The notes under the pieces: model-generated | The model's database searches: none | The model's input: the letters and a program-made list of their open reading frames with translations, nothing else | What the model was told of the DNA's origin: nothing | Made by a program: the position numbers and the translations under genes | Shown here: piece after piece, positions 9,201 through 16,348 of the stretch | How the letters are laid out: each line of letters begins with the position of its first letter | How positions within the stretch are numbered: the stretch's first letter is position 1 | Assembly: GCF_047553045.1 (NCBI RefSeq) | Contig: NZ_CP180208.1 | Location: 248,001 to 312,000 of the forward strand | Length of the DNA: 64,000 nucleotides | Source of the DNA: Sphingomonas_L flavalba_A | Lineage (GTDB): Bacteria; Pseudomonadota; Alphaproteobacteria; Sphingomonadales; Sphingomonadaceae | Direction of reading: 5' to 3'

Positions 9201-9332
9201 TCTGAAATCCAGCGGCCGCTGGCGATCGTCGTGATCGGCGGCCTTGTCACCTCGACACTGCTGACGCTGATCTTGCTACCGATGCTGTTCGAGCGATTTG
9301 GTGAAGCCGCCGAGGAGGTCAGCTATGCCTGA
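6255..9332 (+). CDS. heavy-metal efflux RND transporter (CzcA/CusA family)
   Basis: 1025 residues, typical for HME-RND pumps: a first membrane helix near residues 10-28, two large periplasmic loops and two blocks of membrane helices. The fourth-helix signature reads AIGILVDGAVVVVENVVERL. It has the DGA...EN residues of divalent-cation pumps but AIG rather than the DFG of CzcA. The conserved opening of the first periplasmic loop, RLPVDAYPDIAPTQVKI, and GGQFENQQRASARL are present. It exports metal ions using the proton gradient, in complex with the adaptor and channel around it. The gene ends inside the next gene's start region (8-bp overlap). Substrate (Zn/Cd/Co/Ni versus Cu/Ag) is not decided. 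Confidence 0.93.
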   Translation: MLRALVAYSLSYRLLVLLVAGIIAALGAWAFARLPVDAYPDIAPTQVKIILKAPGMTPEEVETRVITPIEMEMLGIPRQVVLRSLAKYALADITIDFEDGADIYWARQQVTERLSGVMAELPPTVTGGLAPISTPLSELFMFTIEGPLSLEAKRSLLDWTIRPALRTVPGVADVNVLGGHVKAFEVRPDPVALAAAGLGMDDLREAIEAGNRNDGAGRLADGEDVLIVRAVGAIRTVADLQAQVLRAHDGKVIRLGDVAEVGIGSVTRYGAVSKDGQGEAVQGLVIALRGADARRVVDGVKVRLAEVQATLPAGTDIHVFYDRSDLIDRAVGTVEKALLEATVLVVILLILFLADWRAAAIVAATLPLAALITFLVMRGVGLTANLMSLGGLAIAIGILVDGAVVVVENVVERLNGADPADHRPRLNHVFRATSDVIVPVAAGILIIALVFLPLLSLEGLEGKLFGPVALTIIIALIASLLIALTLVPVLASLGLRPGRHAEPWIMRMLMPRYRALLEAAFANKPVVYMLAGAGLVAAVVAYGAVGKAFMPAMDEGSVVMQTAKLPSIGLARSVEMDIAAQQAILAKVPEVTAVITRVGTDEIGLDPMGLGEADSFVMLKPRAEWRGDKDQIVAGMREAMQALPGTDVSFTQPIEMRVSEMLTGARGDLAIKVFGPDLGTLADLAGRVQAVLSRVRGASEVLTVANDTVDYLQIDIDRLAAGRAGMPIDTLQDAMRTQLEGMDAGIVAEGQRRTPIIVRGDDTLRNDPARFADLMLRSPNGSLARVSDLAGLSRVAGPVKIDHEDGARYALVQAFVSGRDLVGYVDEAKAAVADEIALPDGYRLVWGGQFENQQRASARLMLVVPVALLLIFLVLVGALRSLRASALIIANIPFALVGGILTLWISGEYLSVPASVGFIALLGIAVLNGLVLVTYFRQLRAQGMPMAQAVRLGAERRLRPVMMTASIAAFGLVPLLFATGPGSEIQRPLAIVVIGGLVTSTLLTLILLPMLFERFGEAAEEVSYA

Positions 9333-9624
9333 CGTGATGCTCACCTTCTACTGCGCCGCCGCTGACGGCGGTATGATCGCCCAGGCCATGCGCGACGTGG
9401 CTGGCGGGATCGTGCACCTTCGTCCTGAAACCGTTTTCGGACGCGATTTTAGCGATGCCTGCACCGCTGAACAGGTCGCCGGACAGCTCGATCGGGCGGC
9501 GGTCGCCCTGATCGTGCCGGGGGATGCGGTCGACGGGCTTGTCGCCAGCGTCGCGGCGCTTCAGCGCAGCGGACCGGTGCGTTGGCAGGTCATGCCCGTA
9601 TTGGCGGCGGGGCGGGTGGCATGA
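9325..9624 (+). CDS. DUF3240 family protein of RND metal-efflux loci
   Basis: 99 residues. The ATG at 9325 has a strong GAGGAGG ribosome site and overlaps the pump stop by 8 bp. The start matches the DUF3240 pattern (DVMLTFYCAAADG). These small proteins, possibly with a PII-like ferredoxin fold, are found next to CzcA-type pumps and are suspected to sense or buffer metal in the cytosol; no function is established. Its stop overlaps the channel gene start as ATGA, so it is firmly part of the operon. Confidence 0.8.
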   Translation: MPDVMLTFYCAAADGGMIAQAMRDVAGGIVHLRPETVFGRDFSDACTAEQVAGQLDRAAVALIVPGDAVDGLVASVAALQRSGPVRWQVMPVLAAGRVA

Positions 9625-10871
9625 AGGAGGCGGCGCTTTCACGATGGCTTTATGCGCTGGGCACGGTCATGCTGGCCGGCACTGCCGCCCATGGCCAGCG
9701 CGCCGATCTGCCGGTGCCGGAACTGGTCGCTGCCGCTCTCGATAATCACCCGACGGTCCTTGCCGCGTCCGCCCGGCTCGATGCGGCGCGTGCGCAGGCC
9801 GACATGCTGCGCGCTGGCCCGCATGAAATCACCGTCGAGGGTGGTTACGCCCGCCGCTCGATCGAGATGGAGGGGCGCTTCGGCGAATTCGACGCGACGA
9901 TCAGCAGGCCGATCCGCCTGCCCGGCAAGGCGGCGCTCGACCGAAGGGCGGGGGGGCTTGTCATCGATGCGGCGCGCAATCGTCTGGCCGACGCCCGTCA
10001 CGCGATGGCGCTGACGCTGGGGCGGCTGTGGTATGACTGGTTGACCGCGACCGCTCTCGCGCGGACCGACGCGGAGGCGGTCGCCAATCTGGAGCAGGCG
10101 CGTGCCGGGGTCAGCCGACAGATCGCCTTGCGCGATGCTGCCCCGCTCGATGGAGACCGGGCGGGCTCGGCACTGGCGATGGCAAAGGCGCAACTGGCGG
10201 AATCGCGGGCCCGTGCGGCGGCGGCCCGCGCGGTATTGGCGGCAAGCTTTCCGGAACTGCCGCTGCCGGTGGACCCGCCGGCGCTGGCTGAACCGACGGC
10301 GCGTGCGGATGGCTTGCCGGCATTGCGCGATCGGGTTGTCGCGGAAAGTCACGCGATCGCCGCCGCCCGAGCGGAAGCAGGTCGCCATGTCGTGCTTGCC
10401 GATCGTGCGCGTGCGGACCGGGTTGCCGACCCATCGCTGGGCATTCGTCTGTTCAGCGAGCGCGGTGGCATGGAAAAAGGAGCCGGGCTTGTTGCGTCGA
10501 TCCCGATCGGCGGACGGCATCGCGCTGCCGCTGTCGACGATGCCGCTGCCGCCACCCGTTCGGTCGCGCTGGAACTGGCCGCCACCGAGCGCGAGGTAGA
10601 AGCGGAGGCAAGTGCGGCCCTGTCAAACGCCCGGATGCTGCTCGACGTCTGGAAGGAAGTCGCAGAGGCGGCGACGCAGGCCGAAGCTGTTGCCGGACGC
10701 ACCGCGCGCGGCCGCGCGCTGGGCGCGATCGATCTTGCCGATCAGCTTTATGCCGAAAGACAGGCGCGCGAGGCGCGCCGAGCAGAGATCGCCGCCCGTG
10801 GCGAAGCGCTGCGCGCCATGCTGCGGCTGGAGGTTAACGCCCATGTGTTATGGGCGGCGGAGGCCGGATAG
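9621..10871 (+). CDS. TolC-family outer-membrane efflux channel
   Basis: 416 residues from an ATG overlapping the previous stop. A signal peptide (RWLYALGTVMLAGTAAHGQ) is followed by the outer membrane efflux protein fold: two repeats of long amphipathic helices full of Ala, Arg and Glu, with the DNHPTVLAASARLDAARAQ opening motif. It would be the CzcC/CusC partner of the adaptor and pump just upstream. No N-terminal lipobox Cys is seen. It is the last gene of the locus, followed at once by a hairpin. Confidence 0.9.
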   Translation: MKEAALSRWLYALGTVMLAGTAAHGQRADLPVPELVAAALDNHPTVLAASARLDAARAQADMLRAGPHEITVEGGYARRSIEMEGRFGEFDATISRPIRLPGKAALDRRAGGLVIDAARNRLADARHAMALTLGRLWYDWLTATALARTDAEAVANLEQARAGVSRQIALRDAAPLDGDRAGSALAMAKAQLAESRARAAAARAVLAASFPELPLPVDPPALAEPTARADGLPALRDRVVAESHAIAAARAEAGRHVVLADRARADRVADPSLGIRLFSERGGMEKGAGLVASIPIGGRHRAAAVDDAAAATRSVALELAATEREVEAEASAALSNARMLLDVWKEVAEAATQAEAVAGRTARGRALGAIDLADQLYAERQAREARRAEIAARGEALRAMLRLEVNAHVLWAAEAG

Positions 10872-10875
10872 CGTG

Positions 10876-10891
10876 GGTCTGGTTTCAGACC
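10876..10891 (+). terminator. hairpin between convergent efflux and FAH genes
   Basis: GGTCTG-GTTT-CAGACC is a perfect 6-bp stem with a 4-nt loop, followed by a T-containing tail (gtcttgctt). It sits in the 27-bp gap between two converging genes, so it probably ends transcription of the efflux operon. The T-tract is weak. Confidence 0.5.
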
Positions 10892-10898
10892 GTCTTGC

Positions 10899-11810
10899 TT
10901 AGCCAGCGACGACGGGGTGGCGCAGGGTGCCGATGCCGTCGACTCCAGCCTCGATCACGTCGCCGGGCCACAGCCATTCCTGCGGATCGCGGCCGGCGCC
11001 GACGCCCGCCGGCGTGCCGGTGGCGATGATGTCGCCGGGTTCGAGCGCGATACCCTGGCTGATGTCGGCGATCAGGGTGGCGACGTCGAACAGCATGTGG
11101 CGGGTATTCGACCGCTGCTTTTCAACCCCGTTGACGGTCAGCCACAGGTCGAGCGTCTGCGGATCGGGAATCTCATCGACGGTGACGATGCACGGGCCGA
11201 GCGGCGCGTAGCTGTCCATGCCCTTCGAATAGATCCACTGGCCGGCGCGGCGGTTGTCGCGGGCGCTGATGTCGATGCACACGGTGTAGCCGAACACGTG
11301 GTTCAGCGCGGCTTCGGTCGACACCCGACGCGCGCTGCGCCCGATCACGCAAGCCAGTTCCACCTCCCAGTCGAGCTGCTGGGTGATCGCGCCGTTGTGG
11401 ACGACGGGGTCGCCGGGGCCGATGACGCAGGTCGGCGGCTTGGAGAAGATGATCGGCTGCTTCGGCAGGTCTTTGGCGGTGTCGAGCGAGCGGGCGCTTT
11501 CGTTGACATGCTCGACATAGTTGAGGCCGATGCCGAACAGGTTCTTGCGCGGGCGCGGGATCGGCGCGAGCAGCGTCACATTCTCGATCGGAAGCGCCCC
11601 GCCGACCGGCCAGCGGCCGTTCGCCGCCGCCAGCAGCGCCCTCAACTCGGCAAGGGCGACCGGGCCGAGATCGATGAAGTCCAGCATCCGCGACGGCATC
11701 GGCACGTTGGCGCGGGCGCCGAGCGCCGCGACGTCGACGACCAGATCGTCGACCAGCACGCCAAGCCGGCTCTCCGCTTCGATGGTGGCGCGATAGGTGA
11801 CGAGACGCAT
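10899..11810 (-). CDS. fumarylacetoacetate hydrolase family protein (likely fumarylpyruvate/maleylpyruvate hydrolase)
   Basis: 303 residues. The C-terminal FAH fold is clear: FGIGLNYVEHVNES, the acidic metal-binding strand LDWEVELACVIG, GYTVCIDISARD and the closing ATGTPAGVGAG. Family members cleave C-C bonds in fumarylpyruvate, acylpyruvates or related diketo acids. The gene lies 24 bp downstream of a gentisate-dioxygenase-like gene on the same strand, so the simplest role is hydrolysing the ring-cleavage product to pyruvate plus fumarate or maleate. No maleylpyruvate isomerase is seen nearby, so direct maleylpyruvate hydrolysis is possible. Confidence 0.88.
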   Translation of the reverse strand: MRLVTYRATIEAESRLGVLVDDLVVDVAALGARANVPMPSRMLDFIDLGPVALAELRALLAAANGRWPVGGALPIENVTLLAPIPRPRKNLFGIGLNYVEHVNESARSLDTAKDLPKQPIIFSKPPTCVIGPGDPVVHNGAITQQLDWEVELACVIGRSARRVSTEAALNHVFGYTVCIDISARDNRRAGQWIYSKGMDSYAPLGPCIVTVDEIPDPQTLDLWLTVNGVEKQRSNTRHMLFDVATLIADISQGIALEPGDIIATGTPAGVGAGRDPQEWLWPGDVIEAGVDGIGTLRHPVVAG

Positions 11811-11834
11811 GGCAATCCTTTCGGGAGCGGGAGA

Positions 11835-12962
11835 TCAGGGAAGAACCGGCTGGCGGCCGCCATTCTCGGCCAGGCCTTCGGCCCGGTAGAGACCGAGCGA
11901 TCGCATCACCGGCAGGTCGTGGAACGAGAACAGGCAGGCGTCTTCGCTGGCGGAGGCGTTGGCATGTTCGTGCCACATCCACGACGGGACGACGAAGATG
12001 TCGCGTTCTTTCCAGTCGAGCCGGTGGCCGTTGACGATCGAGTGCCCGGCCCCCTTGGCGCATTGATAGACGAAGGAGCCGACCTCCCGGTGCGCCAGCG
12101 TGTGCTCGCCGGGGCGCAGCAACTGCATCGACGCGCCCATCGTCAACATCGGCGGGCCGCCGGTGAACGGGTTCACATAATCCATGTGGATGCCGTCATA
12201 GGGTGAGCCGTCGGTGACCCGGCTGTAGCGCAGCAGCGCTTCGTAGGTCGGCGCCCATTCATATTTGAGCAGCGGCGAATAGCGTTTCGACCAGTTTTCG
12301 CCCGCCGGCTTCAGCGCGGGATTGCCCCAACTGGCGGTCGAATCGTCGATCGGGAACGGAACCGCCTGCTGCAGGTCCGGGTGGACCTCGTAGAAATTGG
12401 CGTCGAGCGCGTTCATCAGCGGAATGTCCAGCCCGTCCTGCCAGGTGCAGATGGTGCCGCCTTCGGCGACGCCATGTTCGTGCCAGGTGCCGTTCGGGGT
12501 CAGCACGAAATCGTTGCGGCCGAGGGTCATCTTGTGACCGTCGACATTGGTGAAGGCGCCGGACCCTTCGATGATGAAGCGCAGCGCCGATGCGGAATGG
12601 CGGTGGCTGGACGCCAGCTCGCCCGGCGCCATCACCTGGATGCCGGAATAGAGCCAGCCGACCGCCGCGGTCACGTCCACCCGCCCCGGATTGGCGAGAT
12701 AGACGACGCGCCGTCCCGCCTGTTCGGGCGTCACCAGATCGAGCGCGCGCAGCACATGGGCGCGCAGCCGGTCGTAATGCCAGACGACGGGGACGGAAGG
12801 GGAGGCAGGCTCCCACGGCTCGATCTTGTTGGCGACGGTCCACAGCGCGCCGGCGTGCTGCCGTTCCAGGTCGCGGTAGAAATCGACCAGCTCGGCGGTG
12901 TCGGCCACGTTGGCGCGGCCGATCATTTCTTCGCGATACTGGTCGTAGCTTTCGGTCGCCAC
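11835..12962 (-). CDS. gentisate 1,2-dioxygenase-like bicupin ring-cleavage dioxygenase
   Basis: 375 residues with two cupin domains. The first carries the non-haem Fe(II) site: HRHSASALRFIIEG and later PNGTWHEHG. The second has VGSFVYQCAKGAGHSIVNG and PSWMWHEHAN. This is the layout of gentisate 1,2-dioxygenase and relatives such as salicylate and 1-hydroxy-2-naphthoate dioxygenases. They open a hydroxylated aromatic acid with O2 to give maleylpyruvate-like products. It is co-transcribed with the FAH-family hydrolase. The exact aromatic substrate is uncertain; gentisate is the first guess. Confidence 0.85.
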   Translation of the reverse strand: MATESYDQYREEMIGRANVADTAELVDFYRDLERQHAGALWTVANKIEPWEPASPSVPVVWHYDRLRAHVLRALDLVTPEQAGRRVVYLANPGRVDVTAAVGWLYSGIQVMAPGELASSHRHSASALRFIIEGSGAFTNVDGHKMTLGRNDFVLTPNGTWHEHGVAEGGTICTWQDGLDIPLMNALDANFYEVHPDLQQAVPFPIDDSTASWGNPALKPAGENWSKRYSPLLKYEWAPTYEALLRYSRVTDGSPYDGIHMDYVNPFTGGPPMLTMGASMQLLRPGEHTLAHREVGSFVYQCAKGAGHSIVNGHRLDWKERDIFVVPSWMWHEHANASASEDACLFSFHDLPVMRSLGLYRAEGLAENGGRQPVLP

Positions 12963-12982
12963 CGGCGCGCTCCCTTGCAGCT

Positions 12983-12998
12983 ATTATAGGCCTAAAAT
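12983..12998. promoter_or_regulatory. near-perfect palindrome in the divergent dioxygenase/nitrilase promoter region
   Basis: ATTATAGGCCTAAAAT is a 16-bp inverted repeat with one mismatched pair around a perfect TAGGCCTA core. It is in an AT-richer patch of the 98-bp gap between two divergent catabolic genes, 21 bp before the dioxygenase start codon. It could be an operator for an unlinked regulator; no regulator gene is adjacent. Confidence 0.35.
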
Positions 12999-13060
12999 AT
13001 ATCCACTCGGGCTGTCAACGCGATGGCCGACCGGCTATCGCAAGCGGACGGAGGCTTCAG

Positions 13061-13990
13061 ATGACCCAGTATAAGACAGCGGTAGTCCAGTCGGCGTCGG
13101 TGCCGTTCGATCCGCTCGCCTCGGCGGAGAAGGCCGCCCGGCTGGTTCGCGAGGCGGCGGCGGCCGGGGCGCGGCTTGCGGTGTTCCCGGAAGTGTTCCT
13201 TGGCGGCTATCCGAAGGGGGCGTCGTTTGGCGCCCCGGTCGGCCTGCGCAAGCCGGAGGGGCGGGACGCCTTTCGCCGTTACCATGACGGCGCGGTCGAT
13301 CTGGATGGGCCGGAACTGGCAGTGATCGCCGAGGCGGCCGCCGAAACCGGCCTGTTCGTGGTGATCGGCGCGCTGGAGCGGGACGGCGGCACGCTTTACT
13401 GCTCCGCCCTGTTCATCGACGGCGCCAACGGGCTGGTCGGCAAGCATCGCAAGCTGATGCCGACGGCCGCCGAACGCCTGATCTGGGGGTTCGGGGACGG
13501 ATCGACCCTGCCGGTGTTCGAGACCAGCCTGGGCCGGATCGGCGCGGTGATCTGCTGGGAAAACTACATGCCGGCGCTGCGCCTGGCGATGTACGACAAG
13601 GGGATCAGCATCTATTGCGCGCCGACCGCCGACGACCGCGATAGCTGGGCGGCGACGATGCGGCACATCGCGCTGGAAGGCCGCTGCTATGTGCTCTCCG
13701 CCTGCCAGCACATCACCCGCGGGGTGTTCCCGGCCGATTATGAATGTGCTCTGGGCGATGCGCCGGACACGGTGTTGATGCGTGGCGGCAGCCTGATCGT
13801 CAGTCCGCACGGCGAACTGCTCGCCGGCCCGGATTTTAGCGGCGAGACCATCCTTTATGCCGACATCGATCTGGGCGAGGTGGTGCGCGGCAAATATGAT
13901 TTCGACGTCGTCGGCCATTATGCGCGGCCCGACGTGTTCCGGCTTATCGTCGACGAGGCGCCGAAGGCCGCCGTCGTCCGCCAGGGCTAG
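13061..13990 (+). CDS. nitrilase (carbon-nitrogen hydrolase superfamily)
   Basis: 309 residues from an ATG with a GGAGGC ribosome site. The catalytic triad is visible: Glu near 44 (VFPEVFLGGYPKG), Lys near 131 (GKHRKLMPTAAE) and Cys near 165 (GAVICWENYMP). CWEN and the GGYPKG stretch are typical of true nitrilases, which convert R-CN to the carboxylate and ammonia, more than of amidases in the same superfamily. It is divergent from the gentisate-type dioxygenase genes and is followed 4 bp later by a flavin-reductase-like gene. A linked role in degrading an aromatic nitrile is possible but unproven. Confidence 0.9.
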   Translation: MTQYKTAVVQSASVPFDPLASAEKAARLVREAAAAGARLAVFPEVFLGGYPKGASFGAPVGLRKPEGRDAFRRYHDGAVDLDGPELAVIAEAAAETGLFVVIGALERDGGTLYCSALFIDGANGLVGKHRKLMPTAAERLIWGFGDGSTLPVFETSLGRIGAVICWENYMPALRLAMYDKGISIYCAPTADDRDSWAATMRHIALEGRCYVLSACQHITRGVFPADYECALGDAPDTVLMRGGSLIVSPHGELLAGPDFSGETILYADIDLGEVVRGKYDFDVVGHYARPDVFRLIVDEAPKAAVVRQG

Positions 13991-13994
13991 GGCG

Positions 13995-14633
13995 GTGGAC
14001 GTCGACATGCGCGCCCTGCCGCGGGAGGGGCGCTACAAGATTTTGACGGCATGCGTGACGCCCCGGCCGATCGCCTGGGTCACGTCGTGCCGGCCGGGCG
14101 GGCCGGTCAATGCCGCGCCCTACAGCTTCTTCAACGTGCTGGGCGACGCGCCGCCGACGATCGCGCTCGGCCTGCTCGCGCGTGGCGAGGGACGGCTGAA
14201 GGACACCGCTGCCAATATCCGCGCGACCGGGGAGTTCGTCGTCAACCTGGTCGATACGACGCATGGCGCGGCGATGAACCTGACCTGCATCGACGCCCCG
14301 CCGGAGGTGAGCGAGGCGGAATTGGCCGGGCTGGCGCTGACGCCATCCGCGCAGGTGGCGCCGCCGCGCATCGCGACCGCGCCGGCCAGTTTCGAATGCC
14401 GGGTGCTGCACGCGATCGAGACCGGCCCGCACCAGACTGCGGTGATCGCCGAGGTCGTCCACGCCCATATCGACGACGCATTGCTGCTCGACCGGGACCG
14501 GCTGCACATCGACACGCCGGCGATGGACCTGATTGCGCGGATGCACGGCGCCGGCTGGTATGCGCGCCAGCCCGAGCTGTTCCAGATGGAGCGCCCGCGC
14601 TGGACGGAGCGCGCCGGGCCGGACAAGGCCTGA
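13995..14633 (+). CDS. flavin reductase-like domain protein (DIM6/NTAB type)
   Basis: 212 residues from a GTG start, chosen because AGGG lies 8 bp upstream and because it keeps the family N-terminus before RYKILTACVTPRPIAWV; an ATG at 14007 is the alternative. The segment APYSFFNVLGDAPPTIALGL is the FMN-binding core of the flavin reductase-like superfamily. Such proteins bind FMN and may reduce it for a partner monooxygenase or act as flavoproteins of unknown reaction. It follows the nitrilase gene by 4 bp, so they form one operon. Confidence 0.8.
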   Translation: MDVDMRALPREGRYKILTACVTPRPIAWVTSCRPGGPVNAAPYSFFNVLGDAPPTIALGLLARGEGRLKDTAANIRATGEFVVNLVDTTHGAAMNLTCIDAPPEVSEAELAGLALTPSAQVAPPRIATAPASFECRVLHAIETGPHQTAVIAEVVHAHIDDALLLDRDRLHIDTPAMDLIARMHGAGWYARQPELFQMERPRWTERAGPDKA

Positions 14634-14650
14634 CGGCGTACCCGCCGCGG

Positions 14651-16204
14651 TCAGGCGCGGATCGCCGCCTGCTTGGCGATCTCGTAGAGCAGGGCGACAT
14701 AGGCCTTGCTCGCTTCCGCCATGCCCATCACCTTCGGGTTGGCGCTGTCGATCAGGAAATATTCGTCCGGCCCGTGCGCGCCGCTGCCGTGGCCCATGCC
14801 CCATTGCGCGGCCGGCAGGTTGAGCGGCGGCCCGGAGAAGACGACGCCCGGCCATGACCCGGCGCTGCGCGGGATGATCGTGTAGGCGACGCCCAGCCGC
14901 TCCATCACCGCCTTTTCGGAGCGGACGAGCGCGCTGTCCTCGTTGGTGATCGTCGGGCCGTAGCCGCCGGTGATCTCCACCTCCAGATCGTCGAAGCCGT
15001 GCTTCTTCAGATGGGCGTTGAACTTAGCGATCGCCTCTTCCTTGGTCATCGCCGGGGTCAGGCGGAACTCCATCTTGGCGACGGCGCGATGGGGAAGGAT
15101 CGTTTTGCCGCCCGGCCCGGTATAGCCGGCGACCAGGCCCTGGATGTTGATCGTCGGCTGCGAAGCGAGCCGTTCCAGCGCCTGGACCCAGGACTCGTCG
15201 TTGATCCAGCGTTTGACGCCAAGCTGGCGCTTCACTTCGTCCTCGCTCGTCCGCTTCGCGGTTTCCGCGATCAGCGCCTTTTCGCGCGCGGAGAGCGGCA
15301 GGACATTGTCGTACCAGCCGTCGACCGCGATGGTGTGCCCGTCCGGCTTCATCAGCGTGTCGAGCGCCTGGACGAGCCGCCAGGCCGGGCTGTCGACGCG
15401 GGCGAAGTTGCTCGAATGGATGTCCTTGGTCGGCCCGCGCCCCCAGCGTTCGCCGCTGGAAATCAGCTGTAGCTCGACCGCGCCCTTCGCGCCCAGCGTC
15501 AGCGTGCTGGTGCCGTCCATCGCCTGGCTGGCGGACGGGATGAACACGCCGACGCATTTCTGCAGGATCGGCAGCACGTCGGGATGGCTGATCGCCTTCG
15601 GGAAATTGGGTGAGGCGATCTCCTCCTCGCCTTCGGCGATCAGGGCGATGTTGACCGGCAACTTCCGGCCGCTGTCCTTGAAGGCGCGGACGGCGGCGAG
15701 GAAGGTCATTTCCGGCCCCTTCTGGTTCACCGCGCCGCGCCCGACCATCACCTTGCCGAGGCCGGGCCGGTCGACCAGCCGCGCCTCCAGCGGTGGCGAC
15801 GACCACTCTGCCGGGTCGAACTGCTTGACGTCGTACATGAAGTAGACGCCGATCCAGTGCTTGGCGCCGCTATCCAGCGTTGCCAGCACCGACGGTACGC
15901 CGCCGGTCGGGATGGCCTTCGCGGTCTGAAAGCCGGCGTCCTGCGCCAGTGCGATCATGTGGGCGACGCCTTCGTCGATATTGCGCTTCTCGGCGGCGAT
16001 CGACGGCAGCTTGATCCAGTCGGCGAGGCGCTGCACCGCCGCGTCCCGATTGGCGTCGATCGTCTTCAGTACCGCCGCCTGATCGGCATCGCCGCGCGCC
16101 GCTTTGGCCACGGCCGGCGCCAGCAGCGCCGCCGCCGCACCTCCCGTCTTTATCATCGTCCGCCGATCGACTGACGCGGTACCCTTATCGCTGTCGCTGA
16201 CCAT
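14651..16204 (-). CDS. Tat-exported M20-family peptidase homologue with altered metal ligands
   Basis: 517 residues. The N-terminus has a twin-arginine signal (DRRTMIK then GGAAAALLAPAVAKA), so it is exported folded. The rest aligns with M20 metallopeptidases/amidohydrolases: the catalytic EGEEEIAS, a dimerisation-domain HSSNF His, and the late GHGSGAHGPDEY His are kept. The first metal His of the usual GHYDV motif is Met (YFMYDVKQFD, residue 123). The bridging Asp of GRGxxDDKG is Asn (GRGAVNQKG, residue 160). Either it is a pseudo-enzyme or it belongs to a subfamily with different metal use. It lies 19 bp from the converging flavin-reductase gene. Confidence 0.85.
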   Translation of the reverse strand: MVSDSDKGTASVDRRTMIKTGGAAAALLAPAVAKAARGDADQAAVLKTIDANRDAAVQRLADWIKLPSIAAEKRNIDEGVAHMIALAQDAGFQTAKAIPTGGVPSVLATLDSGAKHWIGVYFMYDVKQFDPAEWSSPPLEARLVDRPGLGKVMVGRGAVNQKGPEMTFLAAVRAFKDSGRKLPVNIALIAEGEEEIASPNFPKAISHPDVLPILQKCVGVFIPSASQAMDGTSTLTLGAKGAVELQLISSGERWGRGPTKDIHSSNFARVDSPAWRLVQALDTLMKPDGHTIAVDGWYDNVLPLSAREKALIAETAKRTSEDEVKRQLGVKRWINDESWVQALERLASQPTINIQGLVAGYTGPGGKTILPHRAVAKMEFRLTPAMTKEEAIAKFNAHLKKHGFDDLEVEITGGYGPTITNEDSALVRSEKAVMERLGVAYTIIPRSAGSWPGVVFSGPPLNLPAAQWGMGHGSGAHGPDEYFLIDSANPKVMGMAEASKAYVALLYEIAKQAAIRA

Positions 16205-16280
16205 CCCGCCTTCCCCTGCGCATCGTATTGATGCGGCAGCCTATCTCTGGGCAAACCGGCTGAACAGAGGGATAGCGGGC

Positions 16281-16327
16281 AAAAAGAAACCCCGGCAACC
16301 GGCTCCTGGAAGGAGCGGTTGCCGGGG
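16281..16327 (-). terminator. rho-independent terminator downstream of hppA
   Basis: CCCCGGCAACC and GGTTGCCGGGG form a perfect 11-bp stem, extended inside by GCTCC/GGAGC. On the minus strand it is followed by TTTCTTTTTG. This is a textbook intrinsic terminator for the pyrophosphatase gene and separates it from the M20 gene. Confidence 0.9.
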
Positions 16328-16348
16328 CGGCGTTTCAGGTGACCGGGA

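Noticed and set aside
3245..10871. A genomic island integrated at tRNA-Phe carrying the metal-efflux locus
   Set aside because: No integrase gene and no repeat of the tRNA 3' end were found downstream, and base composition is like the neighbours.
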